Source: Aeromonas sobria
GTDB taxonomy: Bacteria > Pseudomonadota > Gammaproteobacteria > Enterobacterales > Aeromonadaceae
Reading direction: 5' to 3'
DNA: 64,000 bases
Assembly (NCBI RefSeq): GCF_000820145.1
Contig: NZ_CDBW01000013.1
Location: forward strand, 1 to 64,000
Below the pieces are notes generated by a model that was not told the DNA's origin, made no database searches, and saw nothing but the letters and a program-made list of their open reading frames with translations. Positions 1 to 10,245 of the stretch are shown one piece after another. The position numbers were made by a program, and so were the translations under genes. Numbering within the stretch: the stretch's first letter is position 1; every line of letters begins with the position of its first letter.

Positions 1-45
1 GATTTGGGAAACAACGCCGGTGCTGAGTACAACCGTCAAGTTTAA
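1..45 (+). CDS. 3' end of an unidentified gene (partial)
   Basis: The first 45 bases read as 14 codons ending in TAA, finishing with residues AEYNRQV. Codon choice (AAC, GCC, GGT, CGT) fits the GC-rich genes of this chromosome better than the AT-rich spacer that follows, so this is probably the tail of a gene running in from the left. Too little is visible to name a family. Confidence 0.35.
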   Translation, partial: DLGNNAGAEYNRQV

Positions 46-111
46 ATAAGGCAATCAAAACGATCAGTAGCCTTACCTAAACTAACTAAACACTTAATAT
101 AAATAGCAACG

Positions 112-1107
112 TCATACAGATGGATAATAAGCAAACAACGCAGGTGAACCACCAGTATGAACAAATAACAACGGCCCCTGCTTGCCAAATTTATCTGTCT
201 TGATGCCATCAATCAAACCGGCCATAGCTTTACCGGTATAAACAGGATCAAGCGTAATCCCCTCCAGTCTTGCTAATAGCTTCACTGCAGCCATACCCTG
301 CTCATTTGGCATGCCATACATTGGCAAAAAATATTCATCCCAGAGCGATATTTTGGCATCAGCACTCACATCGAGCAAAGCCGCAACCTCTTGCTGAAGC
401 TTGATAACTTTAGGCGCTTGCGTATCAACCACTCGCGAGACGGTCACCCCAACCAACTCACATTCAGGCATCAATTGCTCCAGACCCACCGCTAACCCAG
501 CATGCGTACCGGCACTGCCTGAGGGGACAACAACGGCTGCAAAATCGATACCCATAGCCTCAGCCTGTGCTGCAATTTCAGTAGCACAGACCACATACCC
601 AAGAGACCCAAGGGCATTTGAACCGCCAATAGGAACGACATACGGGATTAATCCTTGCTGCTCCAAACGTAACCGCACCGCGTCCAGTTGTTCATCTGGC
701 GCATTGAGCTCGTCAACTAACTCGACTTCACAACCGAATAGATCAATGAGATAGCTATTGCCGTTATGTAAATAATTTTCCGACTCGGTATTAATCGGAT
801 TTTCTAATATGGCGACACATCGCATACCATATTTTGCAGCAACAGCCGCAGTCTGCCTTACATGGTTGGATTGAATGGCTCCTGCGGTGACCAACACATT
901 TGCCCCTTTTAGCTTGGCATCGGCAACCAAAAACTCCAGTTTTCTTAGCTTGTTTCCGCCCATAGCTAACGGTGTCACATCATCACGCTTGATATAAACA
1001 TCACGTCCCAAGTGAGCTGAAAAACGAGCTAAATATTCTAACGGAGTCGCCACATTAACCAGTTCAACGCGTGGGAAACTATTTATTTTTCCAGTCAGGT
1101 GACTCAT
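112..1107 (-). CDS. dcyD: D-cysteine desulfhydrase (PLP-dependent, ACC deaminase family)
   Basis: 331 aa, close to the usual length of DcyD (about 328 aa). The family splits D-cysteine into pyruvate, ammonia and sulfide using PLP in the cytoplasm. The PLP lysine is the K of GGNKLRK near residue 53, and a Ser/Gly-rich cofactor-binding stretch (IQSNH) follows. The reading frame stays open to 1221, but the ATG at 1107 is chosen because GGAG lies just upstream and the N-terminus ([13 protein letters not shown]) fits the family. It is the last gene of a minus-strand run with a permease, a Cys/Met lyase and a YheO-type regulator, which supports a role in sulfur amino acid breakdown. A related deaminase with another substrate cannot be excluded. 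Confidence 0.85.
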   Translation of the reverse strand: MSHLTGKINSFPRVELVNVATPLEYLARFSAHLGRDVYIKRDDVTPLAMGGNKLRKLEFLVADAKLKGANVLVTAGAIQSNHVRQTAAVAAKYGMRCVAILENPINTESENYLHNGNSYLIDLFGCEVELVDELNAPDEQLDAVRLRLEQQGLIPYVVPIGGSNALGSLGYVVCATEIAAQAEAMGIDFAAVVVPSGSAGTHAGLAVGLEQLMPECELVGVTVSRVVDTQAPKVIKLQQEVAALLDVSADAKISLWDEYFLPMYGMPNEQGMAAVKLLARLEGITLDPVYTGKAMAGLIDGIKTDKFGKQGPLLFVHTGGSPALFAYYPSV

Positions 1108-1189
1108 CTTTATCTCCAAATAAAATGCTTGCCGCCATATAAAATTGAGGCACTCGATAGAGTGCCTCATGCCTAACAATAATTCAATA

Positions 1190-2605
1190 TTAGATTGAGA
1201 AACCGAGAATGACATAGCCAATGAATGCTATCGTACCAGTTACTAACGCATAGGGGAATTGGGTTCGAATATGCTCTATATGATCACAGTTAGTCGCCAT
1301 TGAAGCTACGATGGCATCACTTGATATCGGTGATGTCATATCACCAAATATAGAACCTGCAATTGAGGCGCCAATCATATATTCAAAAGGAACGCCCAAG
1401 GAGACCCCTAGCTGAACACCAATCGGGATCATGATGGCAAAGGTGCCCCATGACGTACCAGTCGCCAGAGACATGATGGCACTGACGATAAAGATAAAAC
1501 CAATTGAGAAGCCAGGTGAAATCACTCCAGAAGTAACCGATGCAATATAGTTGCCGGTATTCAATTCAGCTGATATATGACCCATCAAAAATGCCAGTAT
1601 CATTACCGAGCTGATTTTTACCATACTGGCATAACCAACATACAGCTCCTTAAAAAAGTTTTCGATATTTAAAATACCTCGACCCCAGAACCATACAAAA
1701 GAGACCAGAGTACCGAACATGGCGCTGGAATATACAGACATGGATCCGCTCCCTTTGGAGAAGTTACCATCTCCAGTGAGGTAGAGCACCACAGGTACCA
1801 TCAATACCGTAGAGAGGATCGGGATGAAGAAGTTCCACAGTGAGTCGCTGGCCGGGTGCTTGATAACATCATCATGATGCTCGGTCACTGTATCCGCTAC
1901 ATCATGCTTTGCCAGCTCATAACGCTGCTCGGCTTTTTTCATCGGCCCCCATGAAGCACCAGAAAAAATATAAAACAATACCGATGCCAATGACAGCCAA
2001 GCCATGATATTCCAAACCATGGAGTGCGCCAGGATCTCAAATGGCTGACCATCAATCAACCCCTTGGAAATCTGAACACCGATCACCCCCATCATGGCCG
2101 CTCCCCAGCCATTGATCATCACGGATGAACAAACAGAGACACATGATGTTTGAATAATATATGACATCTTCTCTGGTGGAACTCGATATCGCTTAGCCAA
2201 ATCCTTGGTCGAGGCACCAGAAATCAACTGATTTACTGAACTTTCAATAAATATCAATGATGTGATGATCATCGCCAGAAACTGCACGGACTTTTTGTTG
2301 GTAATATAACCATTGTGTTCTGACAACGATTGAACTAATCGTCTGACGCCACCGGTCACGACAATCAATCTCATAATACCACCAATAAGCACCATAAATA
2401 TGATGGTTCTGGTGTTGCCCGGTGAAGAGAAAGTATCAATAATCCCATTGACGGTCGCAACAACGCCTAGAGAAAAGCTGTGGTTAATAACAACAAAGCC
2501 AACAAATATCCCCGCCAGCAATGACAAAATGACCTGTCTAGTGAATATTGCCAAAAGGATAGTCACCAGTGGTGTGATAATTGTCCACACCCCGTAATCG
2601 TGCAT
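1190..2605 (-). CDS. NhaC-family permease (Na+/H+ antiporter superfamily), probable amino acid transporter
   Basis: 471 aa, strongly hydrophobic with about a dozen membrane segments, of the NhaC type. Visible family-like features are the N-terminal [15 protein letters not shown] helix and the glycine/serine-rich re-entrant stretches ([22 protein letters not shown]) in the C-terminal half. Members exchange Na+ or H+, and some NhaC-like proteins (MetT group) have been predicted from gene context to import methionine. Here it lies between a Cys/Met lyase and D-cysteine desulfhydrase, 19 bases from the former, so I infer uptake of a sulfur amino acid. The substrate is not readable from sequence. 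The ATG at 2605 has AAGG about 8 bases upstream. Confidence 0.75.
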   Translation of the reverse strand: MHDYGVWTIITPLVTILLAIFTRQVILSLLAGIFVGFVVINHSFSLGVVATVNGIIDTFSSPGNTRTIIFMVLIGGIMRLIVVTGGVRRLVQSLSEHNGYITNKKSVQFLAMIITSLIFIESSVNQLISGASTKDLAKRYRVPPEKMSYIIQTSCVSVCSSVMINGWGAAMMGVIGVQISKGLIDGQPFEILAHSMVWNIMAWLSLASVLFYIFSGASWGPMKKAEQRYELAKHDVADTVTEHHDDVIKHPASDSLWNFFIPILSTVLMVPVVLYLTGDGNFSKGSGSMSVYSSAMFGTLVSFVWFWGRGILNIENFFKELYVGYASMVKISSVMILAFLMGHISAELNTGNYIASVTSGVISPGFSIGFIFIVSAIMSLATGTSWGTFAIMIPIGVQLGVSLGVPFEYMIGASIAGSIFGDMTSPISSDAIVASMATNCDHIEHIRTQFPYALVTGTIAFIGYVILGFSI

Positions 2606-2624
2606 AAATACAACCTTATTATTA

Positions 2625-3779
2625 TTAGATTAATGCCAGCGCATTCGTCAGATCGTCTTTAAGATCCTGAACATCTTCAATGCCAATGGAGAATCGCAAT
2701 GTCGTATCATATATTCCGATACTCTCACGTTCTGCTGGCGTCATGGAACCATGGGACATGGAGGCAGAGTGATTGATCATGCTCTCTACACCACCAAGCG
2801 ACTCTGCCAGCACAAAATATTTGAGCCCGGAGAGGAACTTGACCACGTCCTCACGTTCACCGTACAAACGCACCGTGACAACGGCACCGCCAGAACGCAT
2901 CTGCTTTTTGCACAACTCATGTTGTGGATGCGAGGCTAGCCCCGGGTAATGAACCTCTTTTACCTTGGGATGTGATTCAAGATACTCGGCGATTTGCTGG
3001 GCATTCTTGCAATGACGTTCCATACGCACATCCAGGGTCTTCATGCCACGAAGCGCAAGATACGCATCAAAAGGTGAGGCAATGGCACCGACAGTAGTCT
3101 TTACAAAATCAAGTTTTTCCGCCAATTCAGGCTTGTTGGTAATAATTGCCCCACCAATAAGATCAGAGTGACCACCAATATATTTGCTGGCGGATAACAT
3201 CACCATATCTGCACCCAGTTCGAGCGGTCTTTGATTCCAAGCACTGGCAAAGGTATTATCAACACAGGTAAGCAGATTTTTCTCTTTAGCCAATTGGCAA
3301 ACCTGTTCAATATCAACCAGCGTCAGCAATGGATTGGTTGGCGTCTCAATCCAGATAAGCTTGGTCTGCGCAGTGACCTGCTGACTGACCGCATCCAGAT
3401 CATTCAAATCGACATAAGTACAATTCAGGCCAGATGTATGCTTGCGCAACCGCTCAAACAGGCGATAAGTACCACCATATACGCCGCACATTACAATAAT
3501 GTGAGCATCTTTCGGTAACAGCTCCAGCACCAGCGCGGTTGCTGCCATACCGGAAGCCGTCGCAGTGGCATAGATACCATTCTCCAACGCAGCCAGTGCT
3601 GATTCATAGGCATACCGAGTCGGATTGCTGCATCGAGAGTAGCAATAATCACCACCTTCACCGAGATTTGGCTGAATAAAAGAGCTCGCAGTAGTGATTG
3701 GCGGGAATATGGCATTATTACCCTTGTCATGCTGATTTCCACCATGGATGGCAATTGTTGCTATTTTATTGCTATTCAT
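2625..3779 (-). CDS. Cys/Met metabolism PLP enzyme (cystathionine gamma-synthase / gamma-lyase type)
   Basis: 384 aa, a full-length trans-sulfuration enzyme. Signature residues include YSRCSNPTR near residue 48 (phosphate site contributed by the neighbouring subunit), the PLP lysine in SASKYIGGHSD near residue 199, and ESLGGVES near the C-terminus. This fold covers cystathionine gamma-synthase, cystathionine lyases and methionine gamma-lyase, and I cannot separate them by eye. Next to a permease and D-cysteine desulfhydrase, a degradative lyase is more likely than a biosynthetic synthase. The ATG at 3779 is preceded by AGGTC; the longer frame to 3818 would run into an inverted repeat that looks like an operator. 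Confidence 0.85.
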   Translation of the reverse strand: MNSNKIATIAIHGGNQHDKGNNAIFPPITTASSFIQPNLGEGGDYCYSRCSNPTRYAYESALAALENGIYATATASGMAATALVLELLPKDAHIIVMCGVYGGTYRLFERLRKHTSGLNCTYVDLNDLDAVSQQVTAQTKLIWIETPTNPLLTLVDIEQVCQLAKEKNLLTCVDNTFASAWNQRPLELGADMVMLSASKYIGGHSDLIGGAIITNKPELAEKLDFVKTTVGAIASPFDAYLALRGMKTLDVRMERHCKNAQQIAEYLESHPKVKEVHYPGLASHPQHELCKKQMRSGGAVVTVRLYGEREDVVKFLSGLKYFVLAESLGGVESMINHSASMSHGSMTPAERESIGIYDTTLRFSIGIEDVQDLKDDLTNALALI

Positions 3780-3811
3780 TTTTGACCTGCTATAAAATTT
3801 AATAAAAACCG

Positions 3812-3836
3812 TACCCATACCTTCAAACTATGGGTA
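3812..3836. promoter_or_regulatory. Inverted repeat, candidate operator
   Basis: TACCCATA and TATGGGTA form a perfect 8-bp inverted repeat separated by 9 bases, in the spacer between the YheO-type regulator and the Cys/Met lyase and about 33 bases upstream of the lyase start. The position suits binding by the regulator encoded next door. That assignment is inference. Confidence 0.4.
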
Positions 3837-3892
3837 TATATACTGCCAAATTTAAATTTTTATTGTTAGCTGATGTGCAAACCACCATCAGT

Positions 3893-4564
3893 TTACGCTT
3901 GCGGACTCACCAGACTGGACTTGTAATTCCGGATATGCAAATAAACGGTATGGCGAGACACTCCCAACATACGGGCAACCAGTTGTGGCGTATCTTTGAT
4001 ATCAAATATCCCCATATCATATAGCCTGCTCACTATTTCCTTGTTACGTACGCTGCTTCCCAATGAACTGTCCTGATCGACTTTTTCAATGACCTGAGAG
4101 ACCAGATCATCCACAGAGCAGGCAAATGTTTCATTGTTCACATGGATAGCCGTCGCAGGCGGCGAGAATGTTTCCAGCAGATTTGTCAGCGACGTCTCCA
4201 GACTGAAATTCACACATAACATCCCCACCGGTTTACCATGACGATTCTTGATCGTAATCGATGAAGACTTCATCACCTTCCCTTCCTTGGTGCGGGTGAA
4301 ATAGCTGCTCCATTGACTACCGGCAGTGCTCTGCAGTTTGGTCAGCGCGAAATCGGTCACCGGCGCCCCCTCTTGCCGTCCGGTGACATGCCCGTTAGCA
4401 ATTTTGACGACCGAGGCGTGCAAGTTGTCAAAGGCGTGCAGCACCACCTCACACCCAGATCCAAAAAGAGCCGACAGAGCTTCTACCGCAGGTTCGAAAC
4501 TGGCGATTAAATGACGAGATTCTTCGTCAAGTAGGAACTCATCACAGGATGAAGAATCACTCAT
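3893..4564 (-). CDS. YheO-type transcriptional regulator (PAS-like domain plus helix-turn-helix)
   Basis: 223 aa. The N-terminal two thirds (about residues 20-140) is the YheO/DauR-type PAS-like sensor domain, with an opening resembling E. coli YheO (a family hydrophobic core around VEALSALFGSGCEVVLHA). The C-terminus (about 165-220) is a helix-turn-helix with VARMLGVSRHTVYLHIRN. A relative, DauR of Pseudomonas, represses D-arginine catabolism, so control of an amino acid breakdown operon is plausible. The ATG at 4564 has CTGGAG 7 bases upstream. It is the first gene of the minus-strand cluster, 113 bases before the Cys/Met lyase, so it probably controls that cluster. Confidence 0.8.
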   Translation of the reverse strand: MSDSSSCDEFLLDEESRHLIASFEPAVEALSALFGSGCEVVLHAFDNLHASVVKIANGHVTGRQEGAPVTDFALTKLQSTAGSQWSSYFTRTKEGKVMKSSSITIKNRHGKPVGMLCVNFSLETSLTNLLETFSPPATAIHVNNETFACSVDDLVSQVIEKVDQDSSLGSSVRNKEIVSRLYDMGIFDIKDTPQLVARMLGVSRHTVYLHIRNYKSSLVSPQA

Positions 4565-4612
4565 TCAATATCTCCAGAAATCAACAATAGTTGAGCGATT
4601 TGAGTTTTAACC

Positions 4613-4641
4613 ATGTTATTGGCATGGTGATGCTTGTGCAA
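4613..4641 (-). promoter_or_regulatory. Candidate sigma-70 promoter of the YheO-type regulator gene
   Basis: On the minus strand TTGCAC (-35) and TAACAT (-10) are separated by exactly 17 bases, about 50 bases upstream of the regulator's start codon. This is a match by eye, not a mapped promoter. Confidence 0.4.
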
Positions 4642-4865
4642 GCAACAAAAAATGGTGAATGAGTGATCGCGCTCAACTTTATGTAAGTTTTCTGCAGCTA
4701 ACAACATCGTCATGACGTTTTACTTGACGGATCCAGACTGTAGTAAGATGACATACTTCTCCAGCTCGCCAACCAGGCAGAAACTGAATTGAGGTTCATC
4801 CGTAAACAATTACGCCTTTCGGTGTATCGCACCCACGGCAGGTGACGGCGCAGAACAACAAAAAA

Positions 4866-4892
4866 CAAAGGGCGCCTTGTCGGCGCCCTTTG
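4866..4892 (-). terminator. Rho-independent terminator of ppc
   Basis: An 11-bp perfect GC-rich stem (CAAAGGGCGCC with its complement) with a 5-base loop. On the minus strand it is followed by a T-rich run (TTTTTTGTTG). It lies 43 bases beyond the ppc stop codon. Confidence 0.9.
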
Positions 4893-4934
4893 GCTTGATG
4901 GATATCGCTGAAGCCTGCTGGCTTGGGCTGGCTA

Positions 4935-7568
4935 TCAACCGGTGTTGCGCATACCTGCTGCAATACCGGCGATGGTGACCATCAGCGCCTTGTCCAGCTC
5001 GGGGTGCAGGGTCTCCGATTGGTTACGAGAACGGTTGAGCAGCTCGGCCTGCAACACGTTGAGCGGGTCAGTGTAGGGGTTGCGCAGCTTGATGGACTCC
5101 TTGATCCAGGGCTGATCCTCCAGCAGATCCCCGCGCGGGCTCAGTTTCAGCACCACCTCGATGGAGTCGGCGAGCTCCTGACGCAACTGTTTACCCAAGC
5201 CCCACAGCTCCTGCGGCACAAGACGGGTGTCGTAGTACTCGGCGAGCCAGGCGTCCGCTTTGAGGAACACCATCTCCAGCATCTCGAGGCGAGTGCGGAA
5301 GAAGGGCCACTGGGCACTCATCTCTTCCAGCACCGCCAGCTTGCCACCGTCGATGGCCTGTTGCAGCGCCTTGTGGGCACCGAGCCAGGCCGGCAGCATC
5401 AGGCGGTTCTGGGTCCAGGCGAAGATCCATGGAATAGCGCGCAGGCTCTCGACGCCGCCGTTAGGCTTGCGCTTGGAGGGACGGGAACCGAGCGGCAGCT
5501 TGCCAAGCTCCATCTCCGGGGTGGCGGCACGGAAGTAAGGGACGAAGTCCGGATGACCGCGCACGATACTGCGGTAGTGATCGCAGGAGTCGGCGGCCAG
5601 CTGTTCCATCACCTCGCGCCAGCACGCTTTCGGCTTGGGCGGCGGCAGCAGGTTCCCTTCCAGCACGGCGCTGGTGTAGAGCTCCAGACTCTTGATCGCC
5701 ACTTTCGGCAGGCCAAACTTGAAGCGGATCATCTCCCCCTGTTCGGTGGTACGCAGACCGCCGCGCAGGGATCCCGGCGGCTGGGAGAGGATCGCCTGAT
5801 GGGCAGGGGCACCACCACGACCAACAGTACCGCCACGGCCATGGAACAGGGTGAGGCGGATATTGTTGGCTTCGGCCAGCCCCACCAGCGACTCCATGGC
5901 GGCGTACTGGGCCCAGCCTGCGGCCATCATGCCCGCATCCTTGGCGGAGTCGGAGTAACCGATCATCACGTACTGACGGCCCTGAATGTAGCCGCGATAC
6001 CAGTCCACCGAGAGCAGGCGCTCCATCACGGCGGTGCCTGCCATCAGGTCATCCTGGGTTTCAAACAGCGGGGCAACCGGCATGCGGAACGTGCAGCCCG
6101 CCTCTTTGAGCAGCAGTTGCACCGACAGCACGTCGGACGGCGCACCGGCCATGGAGATGATGTAGATGCCAAACGCATCGGGATCGTACTGGGCAATGAC
6201 CTGACAGGTATCCAGGGTCTCGCGCACCTCGGCGCTCGGCTCCCAGTCGTGGGGAATGAGTGGGCGGCGCGAGTTCAGTTCATTGAGCAGGAAGGCCTGC
6301 TTGTCATCTTCGCTCCACTCGGCGTAGTCACCCAGACCCAGATAGCGGGTCAGCTCGGAGAAGACCAGCCCATGGCGCTCGCCATCCTGACGGATATCCA
6401 GCTTGACCAGATGGATGCCGAAACAGGCGACCTTGCGCAGCACATCCAGCAGCATGCCATCGGCGATGTTGCCCATGCCACAGGCATGCAGGGAGTGGTA
6501 GCAGAGCTCCAGCGGCTCGCGCAGCTGGGCGGTGGTCTTGACCAGATCCTGGCTCTCGCTCACCTGGCCCTGCACCTTGGCGGTGAGGTGCTCCTTGGTT
6601 TCGCGCAGCGCTTCACGCAGCTCGCGCACCAGCGCACGGTAGGGCTCGGGATGATCGCCAACCCGGGCGCGCACGGCGTCGGTACAATCGGACATGGAGA
6701 GCTCGGAGGTGAGCTCCTTGATGTCTTTGTAGAACAGGCTCACCGCCATCCAGCGGCCCAGCTCCAGCACTTCGGCAGTCACCTTGGCGGTGACGAAGGG
6801 GTTGCCGTCGCGGTCACCGCCCATCCAGGAGGTGAACTTGACCGGCGCGGCATCCAGCGGCAACCGCACACCCAGATGGTGTTGCAGACGCTCGTCCAGA
6901 TTGCGCATGAATTCGGGGATGGCTGGCCACAGGCTGTTCTCCACCACGGCGAAGCCCCACTTGGCCTCGTCCACCGGGGTCGGGCGCTGTTCGCGGATCT
7001 CGTTGGTGTGCCACGCCTGATTGATCAGCTGCTCGATGCGATTGAGGATCTTGTCCCGCTCGCGGGGCAGCAGGTCGGAAAGTTCCAGCGCCTCGAGGCA
7101 GTCGTTGAGCTGCACGTGCTTGTGGATCAGGGTACGACGGGTCACCTCGGTGGGGTGAGCGGTCAGCACCAGATCGATATCCAGCTCACGCACGGCCTGA
7201 ATGATGGCCTCTTGCGACAGGTTGGAGGCTTTCAGTTTGTCGAACATCTGCTCCAGCGGATCCGGGGTGCAGACCTGCTCTTCGCAGCGACGGGAGATGG
7301 TGTGGAACTGTTCCGCCACGTTGGCCAGATTGAGGAACTGGCTGAAGGCGCGGGCCACCGGCAGCAGCTCGCTATCACTCAGGGTGCGCAGGGTATCGAG
7401 CAGACGTTCCCGGTCTGATTCATTGCCCTTGCGGGAGGACTTGGCCAATTGGCGAATGGTTTCGATCTTGTCGAGAAAGGCCTGACCCTGATGATCCTTG
7501 ATGGATTTACCCAGCAGCTGACCCAGCATACCTACGTTGGCGCGTAGTGCGGCGTACTTTTCGTTCAT
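4935..7568 (-). CDS. ppc: Phosphoenolpyruvate carboxylase
   Basis: 877 aa, the normal length for bacterial PEP carboxylase (E. coli 883). It adds bicarbonate to PEP to give oxaloacetate and so refills the TCA cycle. The catalytic histidine is in [13 protein letters not shown] near residue 138, the glycine loop [10 protein letters not shown] near residue 585 marks the active site, and the protein ends with the family-typical RNTG. The ATG at 7568 gives [12 protein letters not shown], the usual N-terminus, with AAGGAT upstream. It is transcribed alone, with its own terminator. A long frame on the opposite strand is a coding shadow. Confidence 0.98.
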   Translation of the reverse strand: MNEKYAALRANVGMLGQLLGKSIKDHQGQAFLDKIETIRQLAKSSRKGNESDRERLLDTLRTLSDSELLPVARAFSQFLNLANVAEQFHTISRRCEEQVCTPDPLEQMFDKLKASNLSQEAIIQAVRELDIDLVLTAHPTEVTRRTLIHKHVQLNDCLEALELSDLLPRERDKILNRIEQLINQAWHTNEIREQRPTPVDEAKWGFAVVENSLWPAIPEFMRNLDERLQHHLGVRLPLDAAPVKFTSWMGGDRDGNPFVTAKVTAEVLELGRWMAVSLFYKDIKELTSELSMSDCTDAVRARVGDHPEPYRALVRELREALRETKEHLTAKVQGQVSESQDLVKTTAQLREPLELCYHSLHACGMGNIADGMLLDVLRKVACFGIHLVKLDIRQDGERHGLVFSELTRYLGLGDYAEWSEDDKQAFLLNELNSRRPLIPHDWEPSAEVRETLDTCQVIAQYDPDAFGIYIISMAGAPSDVLSVQLLLKEAGCTFRMPVAPLFETQDDLMAGTAVMERLLSVDWYRGYIQGRQYVMIGYSDSAKDAGMMAAGWAQYAAMESLVGLAEANNIRLTLFHGRGGTVGRGGAPAHQAILSQPPGSLRGGLRTTEQGEMIRFKFGLPKVAIKSLELYTSAVLEGNLLPPPKPKACWREVMEQLAADSCDHYRSIVRGHPDFVPYFRAATPEMELGKLPLGSRPSKRKPNGGVESLRAIPWIFAWTQNRLMLPAWLGAHKALQQAIDGGKLAVLEEMSAQWPFFRTRLEMLEMVFLKADAWLAEYYDTRLVPQELWGLGKQLRQELADSIEVVLKLSPRGDLLEDQPWIKESIKLRNPYTDPLNVLQAELLNRSRNQSETLHPELDKALMVTIAGIAAGMRNTG

Positions 7569-7787
7569 TCCACATCCTTATCTTGTTGGTGCCTGACACC
7601 CATCCGGGGTGCAAGACGACCTCACTTATTGTTGTGCGATTACAACATATGCTCCGTCATCTTAGGGTGACAATCTACCCAGATTGTCTGCGCAAGGTCA
7701 AATAACAGGCCGATTCAGAACATGTATTTCCCTCACTACTCCACAACCGGCTTGTTATGTAACTTACTTACAACCTTGCCGCACTTT

Positions 7788-8933
7788 TTATAGGCAAAAA
7801 CGTCTGATCAGGTGCTGCAACACCGTGGTGGTCGGCTTGACGAAGGAGAGGTCGAGATACTCATCCGGCTGGTGCGCCTGGGTGATATGGCCGGGGCCCA
7901 TCACTATGGTCTCGCAACCAAGCTGCTGGATAAACGGCGCCTCGGTGCAGTAGTTGACCGACTCGGCGGCGCGACCACTCGCCTTCTCAGCTTCGCGCAC
8001 CAGCACAGAGTCGTCGGCGCAGGCGTAGGCGGGAATGGGCTCGTGCAGATGTTGCAGATGCAGGCAGCCCGGCTGGTGGATCTCGATGGGCGACAGCGCC
8101 TCTTTCAGCATCCCCATCAACTCGTCCGGCCCCACCTGCGGGGTGGGTCGCAGGTCGATATGCAGCTCGCAGCAGCCGCAGATGCGGTTCGGGCTGTCGC
8201 CGCCCTGAATGTAACCGAGGTTCAGAGTTGGCTGCGGCACGGCAAAGCGGTGGTCGGCGTAGCGATCTTTCAGATCCTGCTGCAAGCGCAGCACCTGCCC
8301 CATCGCCTTGTGCATGATCTCCATGGCGTTGACGCCATTGGCGGGATCCGAGCTGTGGCCGCTCTTGCCGGTAATGCGGATTGCCTCCGACATATGCCCC
8401 TTGTGGGCTACCACCGGCACCAGTCCGGTCGGCTCACCAATCACCGCGTAGTCGGGTTTCAGCTCGGCCGCCGCAGCGATGGCACGCGCCCCCGCCATGG
8501 TGGTCTCTTCGTCGGCGGTAGCGAGAATGCGCAGCGGCTTACTGAGCGTCTTGAGGTCAATCTCTTTCAGTGCCTCGACGATAAAGGCGAAGAAGCCTTT
8601 CATGTCGATAGTGCCGAGACCATAGAGGCGATTGCCCTCTTGCGTCACCTTGAAGGGATCCTTGCTCCAGCCCCCCTCATCAAACGGCACCGTATCGGTG
8701 TGACCCGCCAGCAGCAGACCCCCCTCCCCCTGACCGATCGTCGCCACCAGATTGAACTTGCCCGGCAGATCAGGCAGCGCCGTCACCTCGCACTGAAAAC
8801 CGAGCTGACCGAACCAGTCGGCCAGCAGCCGGATCACCCCCTCATTGCTCTGGTCCCACTTGGGATCCGTGCTGCTGATAGAGGGAATCGCAATAATATT
8901 CTTATAAAGTGAAAAAAAATCCAGATTGGCCAT
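7788..8933 (-). CDS. argE: Acetylornithine deacetylase
   Basis: 381 aa, M20 metallopeptidase family. It releases acetate from N-acetylornithine to give ornithine in the linear arginine pathway. Metal ligands are visible in [10 protein letters not shown] (His) and in the DEETTMAG motif carrying the catalytic Glu; [10 protein letters not shown] carries the bridging Asp. The ATG at 8933 is chosen over the longer frame to 8984 because AAGGAGG sits at ideal spacing and [15 protein letters not shown] is the family N-terminus. It is divergent from argC, with tandem ARG boxes in the shared 282-bp spacer. Confidence 0.96.
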   Translation of the reverse strand: MANLDFFSLYKNIIAIPSISSTDPKWDQSNEGVIRLLADWFGQLGFQCEVTALPDLPGKFNLVATIGQGEGGLLLAGHTDTVPFDEGGWSKDPFKVTQEGNRLYGLGTIDMKGFFAFIVEALKEIDLKTLSKPLRILATADEETTMAGARAIAAAAELKPDYAVIGEPTGLVPVVAHKGHMSEAIRITGKSGHSSDPANGVNAMEIMHKAMGQVLRLQQDLKDRYADHRFAVPQPTLNLGYIQGGDSPNRICGCCELHIDLRPTPQVGPDELMGMLKEALSPIEIHQPGCLHLQHLHEPIPAYACADDSVLVREAEKASGRAAESVNYCTEAPFIQQLGCETIVMGPGHITQAHQPDEYLDLSFVKPTTTVLQHLIRRFCL

Positions 8934-8989
8934 CAGCTCCTCCTTGCGTCCCCGGAATGTTTCTGTTAGAAAATACAAATGCAAAGTGA

Positions 8990-9029
8990 GTGCATGAATA
9001 TTCTGTAATTTTACCTGAATATCTGGCTC
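8990..9029. promoter_or_regulatory. Tandem ARG boxes (ArgR operator) between argE and argC
   Basis: Two ARG-box-like palindromes with cores TGAATATTCT and TGAATATCTG are centred near 8999 and 9020, that is 21 bp apart. This is the spacing of paired 18-bp ARG boxes with a 3-bp gap, bound by the ArgR hexamer. The location in the divergent argE/argC spacer fits arginine repression of both arms. Binding is inferred. Confidence 0.75.
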
Positions 9030-9215
9030 ATCAACAAAGGCTTCTAGTTGTAAGGGAAAGTTAATGTTCTGTCACCTGATCTATAACCGACGACACACAC
9101 CCGCCTGAATCGCCCCTCCGCACTTGTTTTATCAAGACGGTGCACCGGGGTGAATGAACCCCTTGCACTGCAGCGCCATGCTGTGAATCTCGAACTCTGA
9201 CTTGGAATATTCAAC

Positions 9216-10223
9216 ATGCTTAACACCGTCATCGTCGGTGCCAGTGGCTACGCGGGAGCCGAACTGGCCGCACTGGTACAGAACCATCCACAACTCAAGC
9301 TGTTCGGCCTCTGTGTCTCGGCCGGCAGTCAGGATGCCCACAAGCGCTTCTCTTCCCTGCATCCCCAGTGGGTCGGTGCCCTCGATCAGCCGCTGCTGCC
9401 GCTGGACGACGACGGCATGACCCGGATCCTGACCCAGGCCGATCTGGTGCTGCTGGCCACCGCCCACGAGGTGAGCGCCGAGCTGGCACCCAAGTTTCTC
9501 GCCAAGGGGCTGCCGGTGTTCGATCTCTCCGGAGCCTTCCGGGTCAAGGATCAGGGCTTTTACGACAGCTTCTACGGCTTTACCCACGACAGCGAACAGT
9601 GGCTGGATCAGGCCGTCTATGGTCTGGCGGAGTGGAACGACGATGCCATCGCCACCGCCCAGCTGATCGCCGTGCCCGGTTGCTATCCGACCGCCTCCCT
9701 CTGCGCCCTCAAGCCGCTGCAGCAGGATGGTCTGATTGCCAAGGGGTGGCAGCCGATCATCAACGCCGTCTCCGGGGTTTCCGGTGCCGGGCGCAAGGCG
9801 GCCATCAACACCAGCTTCTGCGAAGTAAGCCTCAACCCCTACGGCACCTTCAATCACAGACACCAGCCGGAGATCAGCCATCACCTCGGCAAGGAGGTGC
9901 TGTTCCAGCCCCACCTTGGCAACTATGTGCGCGGCATCCTGGCCACCATCTATGTGCAGCTGGCGGACGGCGTCACCCCCACCCAGGTGGATCAGGCCTT
10001 CCTCAAGGCTTACGAAGGCAAGCCGCTGGTGCGCCTCACCGGCCAGATGCCCTCTATTCGCGGTGTGGCAAACACCCCTTACTGCGATATCGCCTGGCAA
10101 CAGCAGGGCAACATGCTGGTGGTGGTCTCTGCCATCGACAACCTGCTCAAGGGAGCCGCCTCGCAAGCCATTCAGTGCATAAATATCAAATTCGGATTTG
10201 AACCGGCCACCGGCCTGATTTAA
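9216..10223 (+). CDS. argC: N-acetyl-gamma-glutamyl-phosphate reductase
   Basis: 335 aa. It reduces N-acetylglutamyl-phosphate with NADPH to the semialdehyde, the third step of arginine synthesis. The N-terminal Rossmann motif is [11 protein letters not shown], the catalytic cysteine lies in PGCYPTA near residue 156, and the C-terminal half carries the substrate-binding HRHQPEI. The ATG at 9216 is preceded by GGA 9 bases upstream, and an imperfect palindrome (GGAATATTCA) overlaps the ribosome site. First gene of argCBFGH, 22 bases before argB. Confidence 0.97.
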   Translation: MLNTVIVGASGYAGAELAALVQNHPQLKLFGLCVSAGSQDAHKRFSSLHPQWVGALDQPLLPLDDDGMTRILTQADLVLLATAHEVSAELAPKFLAKGLPVFDLSGAFRVKDQGFYDSFYGFTHDSEQWLDQAVYGLAEWNDDAIATAQLIAVPGCYPTASLCALKPLQQDGLIAKGWQPIINAVSGVSGAGRKAAINTSFCEVSLNPYGTFNHRHQPEISHHLGKEVLFQPHLGNYVRGILATIYVQLADGVTPTQVDQAFLKAYEGKPLVRLTGQMPSIRGVANTPYCDIAWQQQGNMLVVVSAIDNLLKGAASQAIQCINIKFGFEPATGLI

Positions 10224-10245
10224 GGACTTAGGAAGGATCTCGAAC

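Larger units (their letters stand above)
4565..4934. other. Intergenic region, 370 bp
   Basis: Holds the regulator promoter on the left and the ppc terminator on the right (both listed separately). In between (about 4660-4860) I see no open frame with a ribosome site and no RNA family I recognise. Confidence 0.5.

Noticed and set aside
4923..7418. 831-codon plus-strand open frame
   Set aside because: Fully antisense to ppc, whose product has all family motifs; the frame is a shadow of GC-biased third positions and has no ribosome site or recognisable domain.
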